From Acidobacteriota bacterium (GTDB lineage Bacteria; Acidobacteriota; Thermoanaerobaculia; Multivoradales; SZUA-115), in assembly GCA_003231035.1 (NCBI GenBank), contig QIHU01000323.1, positions 1 to 14,005 of the forward strand: DNA of 14,005 bases, given 5' to 3'. Position 1 is the stretch's first letter. Every line of letters starts with the position of its first letter. Under the pieces are notes generated by a model. That model did no database searches and was not told the DNA's origin. It saw nothing but the letters and a program-made list of their open reading frames with translations. The position numbers and the translations under genes are program-made. Positions 7,454-13,389 of this stretch are shown here, piece by piece.

Positions 7454-8457
7454 GCGAGAGCATTCGACTTTGGATGGTCCGCGCGGGTCGAGGCGCTGCC
7501 TATATCGATGACTTCATCGAGGACAGCTTTGTCTCTATCGGATGGGATCTTCAAGGCGAGATTGGCGGCCTCCCCAAGGCGGAGATCGAAACACGACTCA
7601 GGGCGGTCCACCCCCATCAGAGTCCTGGCGCGATTGCGGTATGGGCGGCGCAGATTCTCCGATTCTACGGCGAGATCAAACAGGGTCAATCGGTGACCAC
7701 CTACGATCCGGGCCGCCGGCTCTACTACTTGGGGCAGATCAAGTCCGCAGTCGAAATGACTTCACACCCGCTGCCGAGGAGTCGCAGGGTTGAGTGGCAG
7801 CGCAAGGTTCATCGCGACTCTCTAAGCGTTACAGCGCGCAATAGCCTAGGTTCGATCTCGGCTCTATTTCTAGTGCCGGCGGAGGTTGCTGGCGAGATGC
7901 TTCGCCTCTCCGTGCCACTCGCTCAGGAAGAGGTAACCCCCCCAGCGCCAGAGCGGCCCGCCGAGCCGGTGGATGAGAAGGCACAACTCGACGAAGTGGT
8001 CTTGAAGGCGGCTGCGTTCATCGAGGATCGTATTTCCCTACTTGACTGGATCGAAATGCAAGAGTTGGTCGCTGGCCTCCTCGAAGCGATGGGTTATCGA
8101 ACCACGGTCTCGGAGCGCGGACCAGATCGCGGCGTCGACATCTTTGCCTCGCCAGATGGCCTCGGATTGCAAGAGCCGCGGATCTTTGTCGAGGTGAAGC
8201 ATCGACCGGGTACCGCAATCGGTGCTCCAGACCTACGCTCGTTTCTCGGTGGCCGGCGAGTTGGAGACCGATGCTTGTATGTCAGTACCGGCGGCTTCAC
8301 TCGCGAGGCGCTCTACGAAGCTGAACGCTCGAGTATCCCTATTACTCTGCTCAATCTTCCGGCCTTGCGGAAGCTGCTTGTCGAACAGTATCCACGGATT
8401 GATCCGACCGTGGCCAAGCTGGTCCCTCTGGAACGAATCTACTGGCCGAGCGGCTGA
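7450..8457 (+). CDS. Mrr-type restriction endonuclease with EVE/PUA-like N-terminal domain
   Basis: This 335-residue protein joins two domains. Residues about 1-130 begin LWMVRAGRGAAYIDDF and contain VSIGWDL, GQSVTTYDPGRRLYYLG and SRRVEWQ, a pattern like the EVE/PUA-like domains at the front of many Mrr-type restriction proteins, where they are thought to read modified bases. Residues about 135-200 are a linker with a proline-rich stretch. Residues about 205-315 are the Mrr nuclease fold: MGYRTTVSERGPDRGVDI (Asp226, Asp230), then FVEVKHR (Glu248, Lys250), giving the D...ExK active site. The last base of the McrC-like gene's coding frame and this ATG overlap as ATGA, with a strong AAGGAGGA (7436-7442) ahead, so it belongs to the McrBC operon. 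It may supply modified-DNA sensing and a second nuclease to the system (inference). Confidence 0.85.
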   Translation: MSESIRLWMVRAGRGAAYIDDFIEDSFVSIGWDLQGEIGGLPKAEIETRLRAVHPHQSPGAIAVWAAQILRFYGEIKQGQSVTTYDPGRRLYYLGQIKSAVEMTSHPLPRSRRVEWQRKVHRDSLSVTARNSLGSISALFLVPAEVAGEMLRLSVPLAQEEVTPPAPERPAEPVDEKAQLDEVVLKAAAFIEDRISLLDWIEMQELVAGLLEAMGYRTTVSERGPDRGVDIFASPDGLGLQEPRIFVEVKHRPGTAIGAPDLRSFLGGRRVGDRCLYVSTGGFTREALYEAERSSIPITLLNLPALRKLLVEQYPRIDPTVAKLVPLERIYWPSG

Positions 8458-8471
8458 ACACGCGCCTCGGG

Positions 8472-8477
8472 TACTCT
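8472..8477 (+). promoter_or_regulatory. Weak -10-like box ahead of the aldolase gene
   Basis: TACTCT in the context GGGTACTCTAGCC resembles the TACACT/TACAAT boxes before other operons here. No convincing -35 is visible. If real, transcription would start near 8484, which agrees with translation beginning at 8553 rather than at the ATG at 8484. Confidence 0.22.
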
Positions 8478-8552
8478 AGCCATATGGGAGGCCCGACTAG
8501 TCAGCAAGCCACCGAACTGACAAGTGCCAGGGTGAATGGAGACGAACCCGCG

Positions 8553-9314
8553 ATGCAACCCAACCGGATGAAGCAAAAGATCGAGGCGGGCGAGCCCGTG
8601 TTCGGCGTGTCGCTGATGTTCCCGTCCCCCGAAGTGGTTGAAATGATCGGCGAGCTGGGTTTTGACTGGGTCATGCTCGACGGCGAACACGGCTCGATCT
8701 CTCCCTCGTCGGTAGGTGCGCTCGTGATGGCGGCCGAGATCCGCGGCATCACGCCGATCGTGCGCCCGGCCGAGAACAACGCAGCGCTGATCGGTCGTTA
8801 CTTGGACCGCGGTGCGATGGGTGTCCAGATGCCGCACGTGAAAACCAAGCAAGAGGCTGAAGCGGCGGTGAGCGCGTGCCGCTACCACCCGGAGGGTGCA
8901 CGCGGGCTCGCCGGCGGGCGCATGGCGGATTTCGGATTCGGTACCCCCATCCCGGAGTACGCGAGAGAGGCCAACGACAACACCCTGGTATGCATTCAGA
9001 TCGAAGACGTTGCAGCGGTCGACAATCTGGATGAGATCCTCACCGTGGACGGGGTCGATGTGTTCTTCATCGGGCCGACCGATCTAGCGCAGTCGATGGG
9101 ACATCCGGGGAACAACAGCCATCCAGAGGTGCAACGGGTTATCGCGGAAACGTTCGACCGAATTCACGCCGCGGGGAAGGCGTCCGGCACGCCAGGCGCC
9201 GCCGAGGAGGCCGCGAAGCATGTAGGCGCGGGGATTCTGTACCACTACACTCACATCCCGACCTTCATGAGCACCTACGCGGCGCACTTCATGAAGACGG
9301 TGGGGAGATCGTAA
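8553..9314 (+). CDS. HpcH/HpaI-family class II aldolase (2-keto-3-deoxy acid type)
   Basis: Members of this family are divalent-metal-dependent aldolases that split or form 2-keto acids (for example 4-hydroxy-2-oxoheptanedioate into pyruvate and succinic semialdehyde). The 253-residue product has the usual length and all expected residues: His46 in MLDGEHGS, Arg71 in PIVRPAEN, metal ligand Glu151 in IQIEDVAAV and Asp177 in IGPTDLAQSMG. These align closely with His45, Arg70, Glu149 and Asp175 of E. coli HpcH. GAMGVQMPHV is also typical. The substrate cannot be told from sequence. I start at ATG 8553 (MQPNRMKQKIEAGE, as in relatives, with TGGAGA upstream); the ATG at 8484 adds 23 residues unlike the family. 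It stands alone, with 95 bp on either side, and no catabolic partners are in view. Confidence 0.85.
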   Translation: MQPNRMKQKIEAGEPVFGVSLMFPSPEVVEMIGELGFDWVMLDGEHGSISPSSVGALVMAAEIRGITPIVRPAENNAALIGRYLDRGAMGVQMPHVKTKQEAEAAVSACRYHPEGARGLAGGRMADFGFGTPIPEYAREANDNTLVCIQIEDVAAVDNLDEILTVDGVDVFFIGPTDLAQSMGHPGNNSHPEVQRVIAETFDRIHAAGKASGTPGAAEEAAKHVGAGILYHYTHIPTFMSTYAAHFMKTVGRS

Positions 9315-9361
9315 GACCTGCCAGCCATCGCGCGGCGGCTTCGTCAGCAATTTGGCTAGTC

Positions 9362-9397
9362 TTGATTTGGACCATTTTTCTGGTCTATAATCTGGTC
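9362..9397 (+). promoter_or_regulatory. Promoter and operator of the toxin-antitoxin pair
   Basis: A consensus -10 TATAAT (9386-9391) is preceded by TTGATT (9362-9367) with an 18-bp spacer. Overlapping it are an inverted repeat GACCA-N6-TGGTC (9370-9374 and 9381-9385) and a second direct copy of TCTGGTC (9379-9385 and 9391-9397, 12 bp apart). Sites of this kind flanking the -10 are expected where a Phd/YefM antitoxin, alone or with its toxin, represses its own operon. The start codon follows 18 bp after the -10. Confidence 0.6.
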
Positions 9398-9409
9398 AAG
9401 GAGAGAGAG

Positions 9410-9691
9410 ATGGCGTTGACAGTTCCCCTGACCGAAGCGAAGGCTCGTCTTCCTCAGCTGATTCGAGAGCTGGAGGAATTGGGCGAACAGGTCGTGATCA
9501 CACGCTCAGGTCGCCCTGCTGGAATTTTGCTGGGAATCGACGAGTACGAGGGGCTGCTGGAGACCCTAGACATCCTGGCCGACCCTGAGCTAACCGGACA
9601 GATTCGCGAGAGTTTGGAAGAACTGGCTAGTGGCAAAGGGCTGAGCCACGATGAGGTCTGGGGTGACTTGGACCCTCCGCTACGCTCCTAG
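9410..9691 (+). CDS. Phd/YefM-family antitoxin
   Basis: The 93-residue protein begins MALTVPLTEAKARLPQLIRE, the typical beta-strand and helix of Phd/YefM antitoxins. It continues with EQVVITRSGRPAGILLGIDEYEGLLETLDIL, the core of the dimeric DNA-binding domain. The C-terminal part (ADPELTGQIRESLEELASGKG) is the acidic, flexible type of region that wraps around and neutralises a RelE/ParE toxin. The start is ATG at 9410, directly behind GGAGAGAGAG; an in-frame ATG at 9362 lies upstream of the predicted transcription start and is not used. The stop lies 29 bp inside the toxin gene, so the two are translated together. Repression of its own promoter, with its TGGTC repeats, is inferred from the family. 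Confidence 0.88.
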   Translation: MALTVPLTEAKARLPQLIRELEELGEQVVITRSGRPAGILLGIDEYEGLLETLDILADPELTGQIRESLEELASGKGLSHDEVWGDLDPPLRS

Positions 9692-9932
9692 AGCTGTTCG
9701 CGCGCTACAGCGTCTCGATCCCCAGGTGCGGCGTAGGATTCGAGCCGCGATCGAGCGTATTGCCAAGGACCCGTCCCGTGGCAAGCCGCTCCAGTTCAAC
9801 CTCAGAGGACTTCGCTCTGTGCGCACTGGTGACTACCGGATCATCTATCAGGCTCGCGAGAAGATTCTTGAGATTCTGGTCGTCGGTATCGGGCATCGTC
9901 GCGACGTATTCGAGCGCGCCCGACGGTTCTAG
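9663..9932 (+). CDS. RelE/ParE-family toxin
   Basis: The 89-residue product (with GTG start) has the full small RelE/ParE fold: WTLRYAPRAVRALQRLD, the helical hairpin RRRIRAAIERIAKDP, PLQFNLRGLRSVRTGDYRIIY, and the closing strand ILVVGIGHRRDVFERA. RelE-type members cut mRNA at the ribosome, ParE-type members poison DNA gyrase. The GDYRIIY and GHRRDV motifs fit the RelE/YoeB-like branch better, but the target is not certain. GTG at 9663 is preferred because GAGG (9653-9656) is well placed and relatives begin at this point; ATG at 9651 would add four residues. It overlaps the antitoxin gene by 29 bp, the usual arrangement. An inverted repeat spans its stop codon. Confidence 0.85.
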   Translation: MTWTLRYAPRAVRALQRLDPQVRRRIRAAIERIAKDPSRGKPLQFNLRGLRSVRTGDYRIIYQAREKILEILVVGIGHRRDVFERARRF

Positions 9933-9950
9933 TTCAAGCACGAACCGTCG
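9921..9950. terminator. Perfect 9-bp inverted repeat across the toxin stop codon
   Basis: CGACGGTTC (9921-9929) pairs perfectly with GAACCGTCG (9942-9950) across a 12-base loop that contains the toxin TAG. There is no following T-run, so an intrinsic terminator is doubtful. It may protect the mRNA 3' end, pause transcription or be a protein-binding palindrome. Confidence 0.35.
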
Positions 9951-10082
9951 ACCGCTCCGGTGCCATCGTCGCCGATCGATGGGCCGAACCTCACTGCTTT
10001 TGGTTGCCTGCCAGTTGGACAGCAGGGCGTAGGCCGAAGTGCCCGTGTATCGCGGCCAGGAACCCCCTTGCGAGCTACCGGG

Positions 10083-10088
10083 TACACT
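10083..10088 (+). promoter_or_regulatory. -10-like box ahead of the helix-hairpin-helix operon
   Basis: TACACT lies in the context CTACCGGGTACACTCTGAGCC, closely similar to the box at 3675-3680. A good -35 is not visible at 16-18 bp. If used, it leaves a leader of about 75 bases before the ATG at 10169. The rest of the 9951-10168 gap shows no gene I would support. Confidence 0.28.
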
Positions 10089-10168
10089 CTGAGCCGCTCT
10101 CAACTTCTAGTAGGCGCCGCGGCGGCGCTCGAGCTGAGGCGAGGCGAACCCCATTCAGGAGATGACCG

Positions 10169-10822
10169 ATGCTGTGGAAACTGTCCCTTCGAGGGTCTCT
10201 GATAGGGCTGCTGGCCGGCCTTGTCGTGACCACCGCCGACGCCCAGGTGGGGGCTAGCGAAGATGTCTTGAACCCGAACCGTGCCAGCGAAGAGGAACTC
10301 TCGGCGCTGCCGCATCTCGACACGGCCAAGGCCGCAGCGATCGTGGCGGCTCGCCCCTTGTTGCGCATGAGCGACTTGGACGCCTTGCTGGCTGCGGGGC
10401 TGTCCGAAGAACAGCGAGCCGAGCTGTACGCCAAGCTCTTCGTGCCGATCAACCTGAACACGGCGACCCGCAAGGAGATCCTGATGGTGCCGGGGGTGGG
10501 GCCTCGGATCGCCCATGAGTTCGAGGAATACCGCCCCTACCGAGCCCTGGTGCAGTTTCGCCGCGAGATTGGCAAGTACGTGGACGATGACGAAGTCGCC
10601 CGACTCGAAGGCTTCGTCTTTGTGCCGATCGACCTCAATACCGCCAGCGACGAGGAGATCCTCACCATTCCGGGAGTCGGCGACCGCATGCTGCACGAGT
10701 TCAACAAAGAGTACCGGCCCTACGTCAGCATGGCGCGGTTTCGCCGCGAGATCGGCAAGTACGTGGACGACGACGAGCTGGCTCGCCTAGAGCGCTACGT
10801 CACCCTAAGGCTGAGCGAGTGA
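10169..10822 (+). CDS. Exported ComEA-like protein with three helix-hairpin-helix repeats
   Basis: The 217-residue protein starts with a Sec signal peptide (MLWKLSLRGSLIGLLAGLVV, likely cut after ADA near residue 25), so it should be periplasmic or secreted. Three helix-hairpin-helix units of the ComEA type follow: a divergent one (about 33-75, LNPNRASEEELSALPHLD), then two near-identical ones (from residue 92, INLNTATRKEILMVPGVG, and residue 152, IDLNTASDEEILTIPGVG), each ending in FRREIGKYVDDDE. Such motifs bind DNA backbone non-specifically; ComEA uses them in DNA uptake, but many exported proteins of this type have unknown roles. There is no membrane anchor after the signal. AGGAG (10157-10161) supports the start. 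Its TGA overlaps the GTG start of the DUF4197 gene, so the two form an operon. Confidence 0.8.
   Translation: MLWKLSLRGSLIGLLAGLVVTTADAQVGASEDVLNPNRASEEELSALPHLDTAKAAAIVAARPLLRMSDLDALLAAGLSEEQRAELYAKLFVPINLNTATRKEILMVPGVGPRIAHEFEEYRPYRALVQFRREIGKYVDDDEVARLEGFVFVPIDLNTASDEEILTIPGVGDRMLHEFNKEYRPYVSMARFRREIGKYVDDDELARLERYVTLRLSE
10442..10801 (+). repeat. Internal tandem duplication of a 60-61 codon unit
   Basis: Unit one (10442-10621) and unit two (from 10622) encode parallel stretches, VPINLNTA...FRREIGKYVDDDE and VPIDLNTA...FRREIGKYVDDDE, differing by one inserted codon (EFEEYRPY against EFNKEYRPY). At DNA level the run starting TTTCGCCGCGAGAT recurs 183 bp apart (10556 and 10739) with almost no change over about 40 bases. 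This points to a fairly recent duplication or continuing homogenisation. Confidence 0.75.
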
Positions 10823-11559
10823 GAGGCCGTCGCCTTCGGCTCACGCTACCGCTCGCTCTATCGCTCGCGTTCAGCCTGCTCGCAACCGGTTGTGCTTCGC
10901 TCGATCCGGCGGTACTCGAAGAGATCCTGGGCAGCGCCACAGCCACGGCGCCGCTCGATGAGTCGACCGTGATCCTCGGTCTGAAAGAGGCGCTGCGCGT
11001 GGGCACCGCGCGGGCGGTCGAGCGGGTGTCGCGCGAAGACGGCTACTGGAGGGACGAGCTGATCCGCATCCGCCTGCCGGAGCAGCTGGAAGAGATGGCC
11101 GACGTCTTGAGGCGGATCGGCTTCTCGCGCCAGGTGGACGAGTTGGAGCTGGCGATGAACCGGGCGGCGGAGAAGGCGGCCGGCGAGGCGGTGGACGTCT
11201 TCGCCAACGCCCTCTTCGACATGACCATCGCCGACGGCTGGGCCATCCTGCGCGGTGGCGACTCGGCCGCCACCGCCTACTTCCGCGACCGCACTTGGAG
11301 CCGGCTGGAAGAACGCTTCCAACCGATCATCGACCGAACAATGAGCCAGATCGGCCTCTCCCGCCAGTACGAGCAACTGGCGGGGCGCTACAACGCGTTA
11401 CCTTTCGTCACTCGCCCCGCCGTCGATCTCGACGCTTATCTCACCGACCGCGCCCTCGACGGCCTCTTCCACGAACTAGCCGAAGAAGAGGGCAAAATCC
11501 GCGCCGACCCGATCGCTCGGACGACGGAGTTGCTGCGCAAGGTGTTCAGAAGTCGGTAG
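10819..11559 (+). CDS. DUF4197 family lipoprotein
   Basis: The 246-residue protein begins with a lipoprotein signal: a basic N-terminus (MRGRRLR), a hydrophobic stretch and the lipobox LLATGC, giving lipidation at about Cys25. The rest fits the DUF4197 family: VILGLKEALRVGTARAVERVSREDGYW near the mature N-terminus, then LPEQLEEMADVLRRIGF, MNRAAEKAAGEAVDVFANALFDMTIADGWAILRGGDSAATAYFRDRT, and a C-terminal TDRALDGLFHELAEEEGKIRADP. The biochemical role of this family is not known; it is anchored in the outer or inner membrane facing the periplasm. The GTG start overlaps the TGA of the preceding gene as GTGA. Co-expression with an exported helix-hairpin-helix protein suggests a shared envelope function (inference). 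Confidence 0.85.
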   Translation: MRGRRLRLTLPLALSLAFSLLATGCASLDPAVLEEILGSATATAPLDESTVILGLKEALRVGTARAVERVSREDGYWRDELIRIRLPEQLEEMADVLRRIGFSRQVDELELAMNRAAEKAAGEAVDVFANALFDMTIADGWAILRGGDSAATAYFRDRTWSRLEERFQPIIDRTMSQIGLSRQYEQLAGRYNALPFVTRPAVDLDAYLTDRALDGLFHELAEEEGKIRADPIARTTELLRKVFRSR

Positions 11560-11675
11560 GGGACACTCGCGGTGGTCAAGGCCAAGGAGCACCCAACGCG
11601 AATTGTGATTGTCGGAGTCGGGGCCGTGGGGGGCGATCCCTCTAGTGCTTTCAGAGGCACCGAGATCTGCCTAGT

Positions 11676-11692
11676 CCTTCCTTCGCGGAAGG
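11676..11692. other. Small hairpin CCTTCC/GGAAGG
   Basis: CCTTCC (11676-11681) and GGAAGG (11687-11692) form a perfect 6-bp stem with a 5-base loop, between the DUF4197 gene and the methyltransferase gene. No T-run follows on either strand, so it is at best a weak terminator for the upstream operon. It lies just upstream of the next promoter and could also be a protein site. Confidence 0.25.
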
Positions 11693-11711
11693 TAAGCAGA
11701 GGGCTGCTACC

Positions 11712-11720
11712 TGCTACAAT
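11712..11720 (+). promoter_or_regulatory. Extended -10 promoter element of the methyltransferase-glycosyltransferase operon
   Basis: TGCTACAAT contains an extended -10 (TG then one base then TACAAT, 11715-11720). The -35 region near 11692-11697 is poor, as often where the TG extension is present. The box is almost the same as those at 3672-3680 and 10083-10088. Transcription would begin near 11727, leaving a leader of about 17 bases. Confidence 0.4.
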
Positions 11721-11743
11721 GCCATGAGCGCAAGGCAGCACCG

Positions 11744-12514
11744 ATGAATCCCCTTTCCCCCCAAGATCCGCCGGTCGGCCTGGTCACCATGACCCCGGCG
11801 ATGGCCGAGACGAAGAACTACTACCGCTGGATGGCCGACCTGATGGCGTCGGCGATCGGCGAGCGCATCCTCGACGTTGGCGGCGGCCGGGGCAGTATGT
11901 TGTCGCGCTTTCTCGACCGGGAGCGGCTCTTCGCCTTGGACATCTCGGAGGATTGTGTCGCCTACCTACGCCAGCTCTTTGACGACCAAGACCACGTCGA
12001 GATTCGCCTGGGCGACGTGACCGATCCGCTGCTAGTACGGCACTACCGAGCTTCGGGGGTGGACACGATCTTGTGCACCAACGTGTTGGAGCACGTGGAA
12101 GACGACGCCGCCATGCTGCGCGCTTTCGCCGACATCTTGGCCCCGGTCGGGGGGCGGCTGGCGTTGCAGGTTCCTTCCCACCCCTGGCTCTACGGCAGCC
12201 TCGACGAGGCCGCCGGTCACTATCGCCGCTACCGCCGCAAGGAGTTGCGCCGCCGGCTCGAAGCGGCAGGGTTGCGGATCGACCGCATCGGCTTCGTCAA
12301 CGCCGCCGCCATTCCTGGCTGGTGGTTCGCCGGCCGCGTGCGCCGGCAGGCGCTCGACGGCGAAGGCACCAACCGGCAGGTGCGCTTTTATGACCGCTGG
12401 ATGATCCCCGTGGCTCGCGCCCTGGAGTCGGTGGTCCGCCCACCGGTAGGGCTCTCCTTGATCGCCCTGGCGAGTGCCGTGGAGACCGCGCCGCAAGAGG
12501 AGCCGGTGTCTTGA
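11744..12514 (+). CDS. Class I SAM-dependent methyltransferase
   Basis: The 256-residue protein has the SAM-binding core of class I methyltransferases: motif I ILDVGGGRGSMLSRF (Asp44 to Gly50), the acidic end of the second strand at LFALDIS (Asp66), GDVTDP, and the post-motif segment TNVLEHVEDDAAMLRAFADIL with the strand RLALQVPSHPWLYGSLDE. The DEAAGHYRRYRRKELRR segment is shared with methyltransferases found beside glycosyltransferases in surface-polysaccharide and lipid-modification clusters. The acceptor is unknown. The start at ATG 11744 has only a weak ribosome binding site (AAGG). The TGA overlaps the TTG start of the glycosyltransferase gene, so they should act in one pathway. No membrane segment is evident. 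Confidence 0.85.
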   Translation: MNPLSPQDPPVGLVTMTPAMAETKNYYRWMADLMASAIGERILDVGGGRGSMLSRFLDRERLFALDISEDCVAYLRQLFDDQDHVEIRLGDVTDPLLVRHYRASGVDTILCTNVLEHVEDDAAMLRAFADILAPVGGRLALQVPSHPWLYGSLDEAAGHYRRYRRKELRRRLEAAGLRIDRIGFVNAAAIPGWWFAGRVRRQALDGEGTNRQVRFYDRWMIPVARALESVVRPPVGLSLIALASAVETAPQEEPVS

Positions 12515-13389
12515 TCAGCGTCGTCATTCCCGCCTTCAAGGAGCGGGCGATCGCCGAAGTCGTCGCCTCGGTGGAGCAGGCCTTGGAGCCGCTCGGCTCC
12601 TACGAGATCCTGGTTGTCGACGATGGCAGCGACGACGACACCGGCGAGCGCGCCGCGGCCGCCGGAGCCACGGTGCTGCGCCACCCGACCAACATCGGTT
12701 ATGGCAACGCGCTGAAGACGGGGATCCGCGCCGCCCGCTACCCGCTGATCGCGATTCTCGATGGCGACGCCACCTACCCCGCCGAGCGGCTGCCCGATTT
12801 CCTCGCCGAAATCGACCGCGGCTTCGATCTCGTGGTGGGAGCCCGGGCCGATCTCGGCAGTCACGATTCGCTCTTCAAAGGGATGGCTCGTTGGATCTTC
12901 AATCGGGTCGCCGAGTTCGTCGCCGGCCACCGCATTGCCGACGTCAATTCCGGCATGCGCCTCTTTAGGCGGGCCAAGATCATGCCCTTCCTCGGCGACC
13001 TCTCCGGCTCCTTCTCGTTTACCACCTCGCAGACTTTGATCTTCTTTAGCCAGGGCTGCTTCGTGAACTACCTACCGATCGAGTACCGAAAACGGTCTGG
13101 CGAGTCGAAGGTACGTCTGGGGCGCGACACCTTGCGGGCGGCGCAGATCTTGGTTCAGACGATCCTCCTCTACAATCCGATCAAGCTCTTCTTGATCGCC
13201 GCCATCCTGCACGCGTGCGGCGCGGTGGCCAGCTTCGGCCTCTACCTGCTGTGGCCTCGTTGGGAGGTCTTTGCAACAGTCCTGACCTTTGTGCTCCTCA
13301 CCAGCCTCAGCCTGTTCTTCGGTTTCCTGACCTACCCGGTCAGTCAGAGGGCCCGCGATGTGCGGAATCTTCGGCCTCCTGAGCCTTGA
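12511..13389 (+). CDS. Membrane-associated family 2 glycosyltransferase (polyprenyl-phosphate type)
   Basis: The 292-residue protein begins with a GT-A fold of family 2: ISVVIPAFKER, EILVVDDGSDDDTGE (Asp37, Asp38), NIGYGNALKTGI, and the metal-binding ILDGDATYP (Asp84-x-Asp86). The NIGYGNAL and DVNSGMRLFRR motifs are those of dolichol- or undecaprenyl-phosphate sugar transferases. Two hydrophobic segments at about 226-248 and 254-276 should anchor the C-terminus in the inner membrane, with the catalytic domain in the cytoplasm. It probably moves a sugar from a nucleotide donor to a lipid carrier; the sugar is unknown. The TTG start at 12511 is supported by GAGGAG (12497-12502) and overlaps the upstream stop as TTGA. 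The 3' end overlaps the asparagine synthase-like gene by 32 bp. Confidence 0.87.
   Translation: MISVVIPAFKERAIAEVVASVEQALEPLGSYEILVVDDGSDDDTGERAAAAGATVLRHPTNIGYGNALKTGIRAARYPLIAILDGDATYPAERLPDFLAEIDRGFDLVVGARADLGSHDSLFKGMARWIFNRVAEFVAGHRIADVNSGMRLFRRAKIMPFLGDLSGSFSFTTSQTLIFFSQGCFVNYLPIEYRKRSGESKVRLGRDTLRAAQILVQTILLYNPIKLFLIAAILHACGAVASFGLYLLWPRWEVFATVLTFVLLTSLSLFFGFLTYPVSQRARDVRNLRPPEP

Larger units (their letters stand above)
11572..11727 (+). pseudogene. Possible remnant of a Rossmann-fold dehydrogenase N-terminus
   Basis: A 51-codon frame opens with GTG at 11572, nine bases after AGGGG (11558-11562), and reads VKAKEHPTRIVIVGVGAVGG before losing any family character. RIVIVGVGAVGG is the first strand and GxGxxGG nucleotide-binding loop of NAD(P)-dependent enzymes, as in 2-dehydropantoate reductase or saccharopine dehydrogenase-like proteins. 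After residue 21 the sequence no longer resembles these enzymes and the frame runs into the promoter of the next gene. A deletion that removed the rest of a dehydrogenase gene would explain this. It may also be chance, since the match covers only about 12 residues. Confidence 0.3.

Noticed and set aside
1..8457. A bacterial gasdermin or other known CHAT substrate gene
   Set aside because: I looked for a 200-300 residue partner near the protease; only the 45-residue protein is present and it does not resemble gasdermin.
8484..8552. Upstream ATG for the aldolase
   Set aside because: The extra 23 residues are unlike the family and the start would fall at the predicted transcription start.
9362..9409. 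Upstream ATG for the antitoxin
   Set aside because: It lies within the promoter and upstream of TATAAT, and family members start at MALTVPLTEAKA.
9705..10103. 132-codon minus-strand frame behind the toxin gene
   Set aside because: Most of it is the reverse of the toxin gene, the remainder shows no recognised domain, and no ribosome binding site stands out.
11724..11747. Seven-codon frame (MSARQHR) ending in ATGA on the methyltransferase start
   Set aside because: Its ATG lies upstream of or at the predicted transcription start, so it would not be on the mRNA.
12032..12930. Long minus-strand frames across the methyltransferase and glycosyltransferase genes
   Set aside because: They are antisense shadows of clearly conserved, high-GC genes and lack domain likeness.
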